Source of the DNA: Strix aluco
Lineage: Eukaryota > Chordata > Aves > Strigiformes > Strigidae
Direction of reading: 5' to 3'
DNA length: 64,000 nt
Assembly (NCBI RefSeq): GCF_031877795.1
Contig: NC_133946.1
Coordinates: forward strand, 9,027,144 to 9,091,143
Numbering within the stretch: position 1 is the first letter of the stretch; the number at the start of each line of letters is the position of its first letter. Shown here piece by piece: positions 52,701 through 61,399 of the stretch. The notes below the pieces were generated by a model, which saw only the letters and a program-made list of their open reading frames with translations, was not told the origin of the DNA and searched no databases. Position numbers and translations under genes: made by a program.

Positions 52701-53274
52701 TTTGTACTACTCCATCATCTCCTGGATGTCAAGAGAAATTTTTAAAGCTTAACCCCTTGCTCAAAATTAAACTTGTGATGTGGACTCCCCTCAACTTTGT
52801 AAAAGTTAACTTCCAGAATCAGAGTAGAAAAATGTATAGAAACATGTTTTTATGCTGATTGAACCAAAACTTGTTAATCCCCATCTGGATTTGCAGCTTT
52901 CAATTTAGAACTACCTTGTGAAAATAACAAGCATTTGAAAAGAATGGAAAATCAGAATATAGCAGCCACCTTAAATTAGCAAGTCACTACAGTGTTTTGT
53001 GTGCCCAATGTGAGTGTTATTTTTCCCCCAAAATAGTTAAAACATATTTAACCTAGAACTACGACTTCCTGTGGAAAACTTAGCTAAACAGAAATACCTG
53101 ATAAAGATTGTCATCCTCAATGCTGAATTTTCCTATATTGCAAATTCAGTCCACACCACAAACTCAGCTTTCACATCATATTTGGCTCCTATTTTAGGAG
53201 ATGATTCATCAGTTAGTAAACAGGTATATATTGCTAAAGCTTGGCCAACGCCAATGCCACTTTGACAACATTCA
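49713..53274. other. Intergenic DNA downstream of FGF3
   Basis: Gene-free. The first 550 bp (to about 50280) have a higher G+C content and could be an unrecognised old repeat. A run of 17 A lies at about 50443-50459. The rest is AT-rich unique sequence. Confidence 0.6.
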
Positions 53275-53280
53275 TTTATT
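53275..53280 (-). terminator. Candidate FGF3 polyadenylation signal
   Basis: AATAAA on the minus strand, 670 nt downstream of the stop. A variant ATTAAA lies shortly before it at 53313-53308. I found no AATAAA nearer the stop on this strand. Confidence 0.4.
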
Positions 53281-53949
53281 TGAATGACAAGGTCAGGTGT
53301 CTTGGGTTTTAATTAAACAAATTCAAGAATAATCTAGTAATGTGTAGAACTGTTGAAATGTTTGAAGTAGCTTACAGTTGTACTTCTCTTGGACAGTCTT
53401 GGAAAAAGTATAATTGATACTGGCTGATCATAAAATAAAAATAAATATATGTAAGTTAAAAAATAAACCAGTTTTCTAACTCCTGTATTCCATAAAAATA
53501 GGAATGTAGCCTCTTATGAGGAACTGCCAAAAGAGCCATGAAAGTGCTATACCTTTTCTGTGGACACAAAATTGGTAAGTGTAAAATATTCATACACTCT
53601 GGGAGGACAGAGTCACCGAGGTAATAACCTATGGCAAGTTAGAATGAAAATACTAGTAATGGAAATTATTTTTTTTTTTTAGAAAAGGAAATGTGACAGT
53701 CATTGACAAAATTATTACATCCAACTAATTTACATTTGCATGTGCCTTGGTTTATCTCACATGTCTTTTACCACAGATAATAATTCTACAATAGCTAAAA
53801 GTAAGTGATGTGATTTTCGGTTATATTATACAGTGTATAAAAAATGTCCTTGTTAATGCCTGTCATACAATCACATCTGTTAGTTTTTTAGTAGCGTTTT
53901 GAAGACTCTCAGTCGCTTCCAGCCCCCACACAAACTCCCACCACCCCCA
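53281..53949 (-). other. FGF3: Probable FGF3 3' UTR
   Basis: About 670 nt between the stop codon and the first canonical AATAAA on the minus strand. It contains a T10 run near 53671 (A-run in the transcript) and is otherwise AT-rich. No coding sequence is seen. The extent depends on which poly(A) signal is used. Confidence 0.45.
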
Positions 53950-54282
53950 TCAGCGTCCTCTCCTTCTTCGCTGGTTCTTGCTTGGGGACTTCAGGAGACT
54001 ATCTCGATATTTCACGTTTGTGTGGAACAGTCGGACCATTTCATGGTCTTTGTTATCCAATACTCTAGGCAGAAAGAGAGATGATTTCTGTGTCCTGCGA
54101 GTTTTAAAGCCCCTTCTGGGTCGTCCTTTCCCATTGATTGAGACATACCAGAGTCTCTCCGCACTGGCTTTGCGCTTGGTGCCGGCTCTGCTGGGTACAG
54201 TCCGGTAGAGACGGGACGCGTAGGTGTTATAACCCAATTCATGGATCCTCTCCACGAACTCACACTCTGAGTTATAATTTTC
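53950..54282 (-). CDS. FGF3: FGF3 exon 3 (coding part)
   Basis: Follows the acceptor GTTTTACAG. It encodes residues 122-231 from ENYNSECEF to RRRRGR and the stop TGA (53952-53950). It includes the heparin-binding loop [10 protein letters not shown] (170-179) and the strand [10 protein letters not shown]-terminal tail beyond the trefoil distinguishes FGF3 from FGF4. Confidence 0.97.
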   Translation of the reverse strand, partial: ENYNSECEFVERIHELGYNTYASRLYRTVPSRAGTKRKASAERLWYVSINGKGRPRRGFKTRRTQKSSLFLPRVLDNKDHEMVRLFHTNVKYRDSLLKSPSKNQRRRRGR

Positions 54283-57200
54283 CTGTAAAACAAACACGAC
54301 AAAGTTTAAACAAGACTATATGGATAATAGCTCTCTTCTGCCTCAGTAAGACTGGACTAAAGCCTTAAGCAAGACTCTACTCAGTTTTAGGGTAAGGGCA
54401 GCAACATGTGTGGTAAGAAAAACTCAGACTGGTGCTACAAAAGGCAAGCAGAAGAGAAGCGCTGAGCCTGAACTGCTGTACGACAAGGTGTCCCCTGTCA
54501 GCGGTGTGAGCATACTCTGTGGATCAGAGACAGAAAGAGGCCAAAAAATTTCACAGAAAAAAATGGCATGTGAATAGGAATGAATATCTCTGCTGATTTT
54601 TCAGCTGTAGTTTTAATTTTTTTGTGCTTACAGATCTAAATATGCCTGTGAACTGGATGGCTGATTTAATTGCTGCCTATCAACATTTGACATCTATTAA
54701 AAAGGTAAAAATCCTACAGTTTAATGTAAAATGTGGCTCTTTAATTGGTATATTAGTAGTTAGATACACTTGCAGTCTATTACATTGTTTGTTATGGATA
54801 TTTGAGCAGTAAACATCTTTATGAAGCTTTTTTGTTTGCTTCAGCATAAAAAAATGAAAGTACACCTTGTCCACCAGTGCGTTCCTCAAAAATGTATGGC
54901 TGCTCCTTTATCACAAACTGTGAGGGAGAATACACACTTATCCTGGGTGCTCACATTTTACCTGATCTGTCAAAATTTGCCCATTTTCATCTGGTCCTCA
55001 GAGAGAAAACTGCAAAAGCCTGGCACAAGCAACTCCTTCCTTCTTCCTGGGAGCAGTAGAAACAGCGCAAATAAAGGACCTCCCACACTGTACATCCTTT
55101 CTTAACTACAAAATCATCTTTGCTATACATGTGTGATTAAGACTTCAGTATCTAACGTGTAAAGCACAGAGGCAGAGGGGAACTGCAACCATGGTCTTTA
55201 CAGAGGTTTTTTATTTTGCATCACCTCTCTGGAGGACATGGAAAGGGCACAAGTAGTCAGACTGGGGCCAGAAAAGCCATAGACTCCATTAACAACATGT
55301 CTTTAATGCTGTTCACTCCCCAGAAATGCTGATAGGCATTTAACAAGATTTTAAAAGACTCCACATGTCTCAGCTTCACAGCTGTAAAACGGAAGTGCCC
55401 TTCCTTGCAAGGACAAGGTTTTCATATGCTGTGGTGCTGGAGCCCACGCAACTACCATATGTAGGTAGATTTATCCTGCTGTCTGCCTCCATTCTGGTTG
55501 TAGAGGGTCTATGACAGAGGATAAAACTAGAGGATTATCACAATCTGCTGAGGACATAAAGGAATTCTGCAGACTCAACAATCTCATTTTATTGACATAG
55601 GAAAATTGGTGAACCAAGGGATAACAGAGTTATTCCAATACTATTTCATAAAATTCTCTCTGTATACTTGTCCCCAAAGAAGTCAGTCTTATTTGAAATA
55701 GGGGCCTTGTACAGTTTCCTGGAACAGCAATATCAGTAAAATTGTTGGTCAGTTTTTTTTCTAGGCAAGCAAAGCCAGGAAGTTTCTCCTGAGCTGAGCT
55801 CTCACCCCTTGTTTCTTCTGTGAAAAAGTCTGGCACGGAATAGCTTGTCCTGGATTGTCCCTCCAGCTCTGAAACACAAGACTGAAACTGTCTCTCTCAA
55901 ACTTGAACTGGAACAGCAAAAATTATCTTTTCTAGTTGTACAGAAACCTTTGATGACTGATATTCCTTGGGATGTGGCAGCTGAACAAAGTGCCTGATGC
56001 TCCTCACACTAGAAAGGGAAGTCCAGGAGAAAAGGACTCTCTGGGCTATCCTACTCTAGGATTTTCTCCACTCCAGAAGAAGAGCTTTTTGCTCAGAAAT
56101 TGTTTAGTTTTATTTTAATTCAGTTTAATTAATCTGGAGGAAAAACATACCTATTTTGAAGAAGAAAGAGAGAAAGATGAGAAAGAACTTGAAAATTCAT
56201 CCTTCCCATTAAGTTCTTTAGGGCAGACGCTGCCTCTGGGCTGATGAAGGAGCTCCATTGAAGATGTCCATTTTAATCAGAATGTTAACTGGAAGCATAG
56301 AAGTGGCCACAGCAGAGTTATTACAGAATCATCTAGATTGGAAAAGACCTTGAAGATCATCTAGTCCAGTAGCAGGTCCTCATTCCACTTCAGCTGCATT
56401 TTCCTTTGCCAAAATTGTTTGTGGTCTGCTTCTCTGCACCAGCAAAGAACCATCATCTTTAGACATAGGCCTTTTAATCAGTGCATCGTATGAGACACAT
56501 CACAGAAGCTGGGTCATAAACACTATCAGAACACTCTTGAAAAGGTGGAGTAAAATACATTAAAGCAGGGAGGCAACTGAGTTGATTGTGTTACCTAGGA
56601 TGCATTCACATGGAAAAAGCTCACATTGCTTGAGGATATATCATGCTGTTCAAATCAACTGAATTACATATAATGACTAGTTGGAGGAAGCAAATTTCAC
56701 ATAGCCATACTTTACCCTCTTCAAATCTGTTTCCATACCACGGAATTCCTGGAGAAACTGCACAGTATGGCTGTTACACAGTAAGAGATCACAAGATTGC
56801 TAGGGATGTAATCAAAGACAATGGAAGAAATTCAAGTAGGTAGGTAATGTGTATAGCATACATGCTAAGAAATATGCCTTAGTATGTCCCTGAATGTGAA
56901 GAAGTCTAAGCTAAACTATTTTATTCACTGAGGGGAAATATTGGCTGAGCTGAAAAGGCAAGACTCCCACTAATATCAGTAGAGCCCAGATTTTACCTCA
57001 AAAAATGAGGTCAAAGGAATAGCATAAGGTGTTTATTTTCACCTTTATCTTCTTGCACCTTCTCATACTTCCTTTCCTTGCTATAGCCCTACCTTTAGTA
57101 CCTGTAAATTCTTTCACTGCCCAACCAAACTCTCTGTGCAAAGAAACTCCCATCAATAGGCTACTTTCCTGTAATAGAGATGCTCAATTGCTTCTGGATA

Positions 57201-59999
57201 TTCCTTGTCTGACATGTATATCCTCTGCCAGTGTCCAAGATCCACATCAAATACAAATACGGATAATTTTGAACAGAGATGGGCATTCTGCACTGCAAAG
57301 GCTAGCTCCTGAGGTCAGTGCACCCAATTGCTCAGAACTTTGGCTGTGTGAGAGACCTTTGCCAAATACATTCTTCTGCCTTTGGCTGTACAAGCAATAA
57401 GAAAGTAAGAACACAACTTCTTTCCACTTTTAAAAATATACCGATGGGTTGCCTGCAGCGATTCCAGACAGCAATCTGTTATAACATTACTCTTGTCTCT
57501 CTAAATGTTTATTTATAAAAAAACAGTGCTCCCCACTGGACCTGTTCTCCCCACAGGAAATGACAGGCATATGCCCGTTTTAAGTAACTTACTGATGCAT
57601 AAAGTCTGCCCCTCTTGTTCATGGCCAGGTATCTGCCAGAGAACAAGCCCTTGATGGCAACGATTCCAACATCAACAGCAGTTATTTCAAGAATACCTAG
57701 AAACAGAAACAGTTATGAGATATGTTGTTGCTCCCCATCATGTGTAATTTTTTTGAGATACGTTTGAATGACTGCTTACCTGCAGAGTATGATTTCACAG
57801 CTATAACTAGCTCACACCAAAATCATAAAGCAATCATGTGAATGAAACAAGACTATTATTTGAAACAATATAAAACAACGATGATGTGGGAATTGTTTGA
57901 GACAAGCTTGACAGTAAATCCCTAGATGTCTGATTGAGATTGAACTCTCAAAAATGAAAAAGATCTGACACTGAACTAGAGGTTCACTTAATCCTATATG
58001 TATATAAGAAAGTTTAAATCCTCTTTAATGCTTAGGAACACGAGAGCTCTTGACTTATTGAAACCAGTCACAAAGCTGTCCATTTCAGGACAAAGCCCTT
58101 GCTGAGGTCTCCAGAGGGTAAAACAGAGTGAATCGGCTTTATTTTAGAGCCATGTATATAATCATGAAAGGAACTTGTCATTTGGGAGGTCAATGTAGCC
58201 CTCCAGACAAGGACAATATGACTGTCTGAGCCAAATTAAAAGGGAGAAAATTTTCAGACCATCAAAGATGGGTTCTCAAACACAAGAAGAATGTCACAGG
58301 TGAGGCTGGACAACACCTGCCAAAATGTTTATGTCCAGCCAAAGGTGCCACAATGCTGACGGAGGCACAAACAGCTGGGGAGATGCAGGGCTCTCTAACT
58401 GGCTCGTTCAAATTCTGCTCTCAATTGTCCAGTCGTGGCCCGATGGCTCAGTACTTTCTATGAGTGTTTGGAGGTGAGAGGTGACCCCTGCACCCAAACC
58501 CTTGGCTGCCTTTTGGCAATGGTAAAGCAGAGCCAGGGGCCTGTCCCCTCTGCAGAGCTGGATTGCTGGCCTAGCCGTGTCTGGGAGAGTTGGGGTGGTT
58601 TTGCTACAGCTGTTTTGAATCAGGCACCGGTTTGCTGCTGAAGGATGCCTCCTCCAGGCTTTGATAGCGAGGGGGTTTTCCTCTAGGAAATAGTGGTTTT
58701 CTTTTATGGACTTCAGACAGATCCCCGAGGTCTCCCTATCTCTGTGTGCCATCACCCGCCGGGATTTACGTTTCCTGGGGTGGCGGGGCTGGGGGGGGGG
58801 GAGGGGGCGGGCTGTGCCCGCGGCCGGGGCCGGGCTGGGTGCGGGGGCGCCCGGGGCTCCCCCCGGGGCAGCGGCGGCGCTGATCCCCGCTCTCCCCCTT
58901 CTGCCGCCCTCGCACAAACCCCCTCACTCCCGACATATCCCGTTTCATCTTAATTACCGCCGATCCCCGGCACATGTCAAAGGGGACAGATGTGATTTAG
59001 CCCGTGGAAGCTCAAGCCCCCCGCGGGACACAAGCCGGGGCGGGACGAGGGAGGCGAGGGCAGCCTGCAGCCCGTCGAGGAGGGCACCGGGGCTCGGTGT
59101 CCCCCTCCGTCCGGGCTGGGGCAGGGCTGGCGTGGGAAGCCCCCGGCGGAGCGAGGGCAAGTGACAGGTCGGGCGGGGCAGGTTCCCAGTCCCCGTCGGG
59201 GGGGGGGGCGGATTTGGGGCTGGGGGAGTCCCGCTCGGAGCTGGGAGGGGGGGGGGGGGGTGGGATTGAGCCCCTCCGCCGCCGGCCGGGTCCCCGCACC
59301 CCGTAGGGCCCGCTCAGGAGTCCCCTGTCCGGACCGGGGGCTGCCCCGTCGAGCCCGCCAGCCCCCGGGGACGGAGCGGGAGCCGGAGGGTGCGAGGGCG
59401 CGGAAAGGGAGCTGCGGGGTCCGGGGGGGGCGGCAGCTCCCGAAACGCCGAGGCGAGGCCTCGCCGAACCCGACGAGGGGAGGGGGCGAAAGCTCCAGCA
59501 GCTGGGGGTGCCCCCGGTCCCCGCCGTGAGGCGGCCTCGGCCCCGGGGCAGCGCTTGGGCCGGAGGGGAGGCGGGAGCGGCTTCGCCACCGCCCCGTCCA
59601 GCACCGTCCCAGCACCCGCCATCGCCGGCCCGTTGATGCCGGAGGAGGCAATTGGTCCGGGCGAGAGACACCCCCCCCCGCCTCCCCACACAGCCCGGCC
59701 CGGGGGAAGCGGGACGGGGAAAGGTGTGTCCGGTACTCACTGAAGACGCTGTTTTTCTCCAGGGTGCCGTTGATCTTGCCGTTGGGGTGGATCTGGAGAT
59801 GGTACTTGGTGGCACAGTAGAGTTTCCTGCGCCTGGGCGCTCCCCCGAGGTGCTCGTAGACGCCGCCGCGGCCCCCCGCATCCCGGCGCGGCCGGGGGTC
59901 TCTCGGGGAGGCTCCGGCGGCCCCGGGCACCCCCGTGGCCCGCCCCGGGGACCACGGCTCCTGCAACAAACTCAGGAACAAGATCCAAATTATAACCAT
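53950..59999 (-). CDS. FGF3: FGF3, fibroblast growth factor 3 (three exons, complete)
   Basis: Joined CDS is complement(53950..54282, 57593..57696, 59741..59999): 259+104+333 nt, 231 codons plus TGA. FGF3 is a secreted heparan-sulfate-binding FGF receptor ligand; in vertebrates it is needed for inner-ear, hindbrain and pharyngeal development. The protein has a signal peptide (about residues 1-17, [15 protein letters not shown]), a Pro/Arg/Gly-rich linker, and an FGF beta-trefoil from about residue 58 to 195. Landmarks are [20 protein letters not shown] (59-78), an N-glycosylation sequon N77-G-T79, the conserved cysteine at 128 and [18 protein letters not shown] (132-149). A basic tail ends in RRRRGR (226-231), matching the nuclear/nucleolar-targeting character known for FGF3. 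The ATG has a strong context (ACAATGG). The frame is open for 29 codons upstream, back to TAG at 60089-60087, but holds no ATG or CTG, so the CUG-initiated longer form known from mammals is not evident. Confidence 0.97.
54283..57592 (-). other. FGF3 intron 2
   Basis: A phase 0 intron of 3310 nt from GTAAGT to GTTTTACAG. It carries one short CR1 fragment (56324-56380) and otherwise unique sequence. A plus-strand ORF of 123 codons (57029-57400) starts with a hydrophobic stretch but has no recognisable domain. Confidence 0.88.
56324..56380 (-). mobile_element. CR1 LINE 3' fragment, antisense
   Basis: CAGAATCATCTAGATTGGAA and AGACCTTGAAGATCATCTAG match the reverse complement of a CR1 3' terminus. 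It is about 57 bp long and sits inside FGF3 intron 2. Confidence 0.75.
57593..57696 (-). CDS. FGF3: FGF3 exon 2
   Basis: A 104-nt exon between the acceptor TTTCTAG and the donor GCATCA|GTAAGT. It encodes the rest of Ser87 through Ser121, including [20 protein letters not shown] and [13 protein letters not shown]. Size and phases equal those of FGF4 exon 2. Confidence 0.97.
57697..59740 (-). other. FGF3 intron 1
   Basis: A phase 1 intron of 2044 nt from GTGAGT to TTTCTAG. The portion next to exon 1 (about 58750-59740) is extremely GC-rich, with plus-strand G-runs at 58791-58801 and 59198-59264. The other half is AT-rich and unremarkable. The long reading frame that continues exon 1 through this region is a by-product of low stop-codon density. 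Confidence 0.9.
59198..59264 (+). other. G-quadruplex-prone G-runs in FGF3 intron 1
   Basis: The plus strand has runs of 11, 4, 5, 3, 14 and 3 G within 67 bp. The plus strand is the template strand for FGF3, so its transcript would be C-rich here. Homopolymer length may be unreliable in assembly. Confidence 0.75.
59741..59999 (-). CDS. FGF3: FGF3 exon 1 (coding part)
   Basis: Encodes residues 1-86 and the first base of Ser87, ending LEKNSVF. The donor is TTCA|GTGAGT (GT at 59740-59739). The linker at residues 18-46 is rich in Pro, Gly, Ala and Arg and lies in the densest part of the CpG island. This is the stretch most likely to vary in length between birds. Confidence 0.96.
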
Positions 60000-60007
60000 T
60001 GTGGCAT
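59990..60007 (-). promoter_or_regulatory. Five-codon upstream ORF overlapping the FGF3 start
   Basis: On the minus strand an ATG 8 nt before the FGF3 ATG opens a frame reading ATG CCA CAA TGG TTA TAA. The main ATG lies inside this mini-ORF in another frame. The upstream ATG has A at -3 but C at +4; the main ATG has A at -3 and G at +4. This could lower or tune FGF3 translation. The sequence is certain and the role is inferred. Confidence 0.6.
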
Positions 60008-60167
60008 GATGGCCGCAGCGCTTAGTCTGCTGGGGAGATGGAGGCTTGGAGCGAATGACACCAGGGGTCCCATTAAAGCCGTCTTGCTAGCAGCACTCCA
60101 AAGTTGCAGAGCACACACTGTTTCGAGCCGCGAAGCATCGGCAAGTTTTTATCAGCCTCGATCTGGC

Positions 60168-60175
60168 CCTTTTAT
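60168..60175 (-). promoter_or_regulatory. Candidate FGF3 TATA-like element
   Basis: ATAAAAGG on the minus strand about 170 bp upstream of the ATG. A second AT-rich GATAAAAAC lies about 20 bp further downstream (near 60145-60153). If the first is used, transcription would start near 60140 and the 5' UTR would be about 140 nt. Confidence 0.4.
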
Positions 60176-60297
60176 CTGTCTCAGATTTACTTAAATCAAT
60201 AGACATCAGCAAAGGCCACCGAAGAGTCCCAGCTGTTTGTGTTAGATGGAGCTGCCGTGATCAGCCTTCTCCTTGGGTTTCCAGATAGACAGACGGC

Positions 60298-60324
60298 ATG
60301 CATGAGAGACAGAGAGACAGACGG

Positions 60325-60355
<31 letters not shown>

Positions 60356-60370
60356 GAGAGAGAGAGAGGA
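60298..60370. repeat. (GA)n microsatellite upstream of FGF3
   Basis: GAGAGACAGAGAGACAG passing into pure AG runs interrupted by one GGG. It lies about 300 bp upstream of the FGF3 ATG and 130 bp beyond the TATA-like element, within the presumed promoter. Confidence 0.97.
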
Positions 60371-60375
60371 GACAC

Positions 60376-61380
60376 CCACTGAATTTCGGCAAGAGACTGT
60401 GGGGAAAATAGTTGATCGACGGAGCATAGAAATAAAAGCAGCTTCCTGCAACAATAGCCTGATCTGCGACCAATTGATACAAAGCAGAGGAGGCAAAAGG
60501 TATCAGTCTCGTGTGAACTCCCAGAGTGCAGCGTGGATAAAATTACACAGCATCTCTCCCTGCCACGCCACACACCCGCACAGCCCCGCACGGGGGGGCT
60601 GGCTGCGGCCGCCGCCCGCCCCGCGGAGAGGCGCGGTGCAGCCGCGGACCCTCCGCCGGGTACCGCCACCCCCTGCTCAGCCCGGGGCCCGCCTGCGGCA
60701 GCCGAGGGTGTGTGTGTGTGGAGGGGGGGATTGGGGGGGCTGATGCTCGGAGGAAGCATCTTCGGGATGTGGCTTTTGAAAGTGCGCATGTTAAACGCAG
60801 AGGCGTAAGAAAGGGGGTGCGGGCCCTGTTTTCTCGGGAGGCTGGGAGGGGGCGAGCACGTTTGAACGACTTTCGCTCAGGCGGCAGCGATTCTTCAGCG
60901 TGCCCCCCCCCTTTGTCCCCGAGGAAACAGTTATTACTAAATCAATCAGTTCACGGTTACAAATAATACGCATTATTTAAATAGGTCTTTCAAGATTTAG
61001 TCATTTCTAAATTAACTTAGACAAAGTAGGGCCCGGCGAGCGTTATGATATACGTCCCTGAATGCATTTGCAAGAAGTTGGAGCTAATCCTTTTTCTTAA
61101 CTCTGGTACTTGGTAAGTCTCATTAGCTATTGCAGATCTGCACTCGCTACCATGTAGCTTCACACAACTGCCTACGCTTTCAAAATATGATGGAGCTACC
61201 TATAAATAAATATAAAAGAAGGCAAAAGGTTCAACAACTCCGTGAATTACGCTGTCCCTGTGTGCTACTCAAAGGCAGCTCGTTAATTAGATTTGCATCT
61301 GAAACAGGCAGTAGGAGTTTTGGGGAAGTGTTTGAGAGATAATTAGTATTAATGTGCTTGAAGGGCACACAAATACACCT
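60376..61380. promoter_or_regulatory. FGF3 upstream region, proximal
   Basis: Contains a GC-rich patch (about 60570-60700), a short TG run near 60709-60720, and then AT-rich unique sequence. No coding exon is recognised. Confidence 0.4.
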
Positions 61381-61386
61381 TTGAAG

Positions 61387-61398
61387 TGAGTCACGTCA
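61387..61398. promoter_or_regulatory. Overlapping AP-1/MAF-type and CRE-type site
   Basis: TGAGTCACGTCA: a TGAGTCA core (61387-61393) fused to CACGTCA (61392-61398). MAF and AP-1 family bZIP factors bind such cores, and MafB has been linked to Fgf3 hindbrain expression in vertebrates. It is 1.4 kb upstream of the FGF3 ATG. A single motif is weak evidence. Confidence 0.3.
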
Positions 61399-61399
61399 G

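Larger units (their letters stand above)
58750..60000. promoter_or_regulatory. CpG island over FGF3 exon 1 and 5' intron 1
   Basis: About 1.25 kb of very high G+C with many CpG. It covers all coding exon 1 and about 1 kb of intron 1. A second GC-rich patch follows at about 60570-60700. Limits were set by eye. Confidence 0.8.

Noticed and set aside
57029-57400. A 123-codon plus-strand ORF with a hydrophobic start inside FGF3 intron 2
   Set aside because: AT-rich intronic DNA gives hydrophobic N termini by chance; no domain, and antisense to FGF3.
59012-59881. A 289-codon minus-strand frame in the same region
   Set aside because: Low-complexity Pro/Arg/Gly/Ser frame shadowing exon 1 and intron 1; explained by GC content.
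58977-59999. A 340-codon minus-strand reading frame beginning at the FGF3 ATG
   Set aside because: Only its first 86 codons are FGF3 exon 1; the rest reads through a clear GTGAGT donor into a CpG-rich intron with few stop codons.
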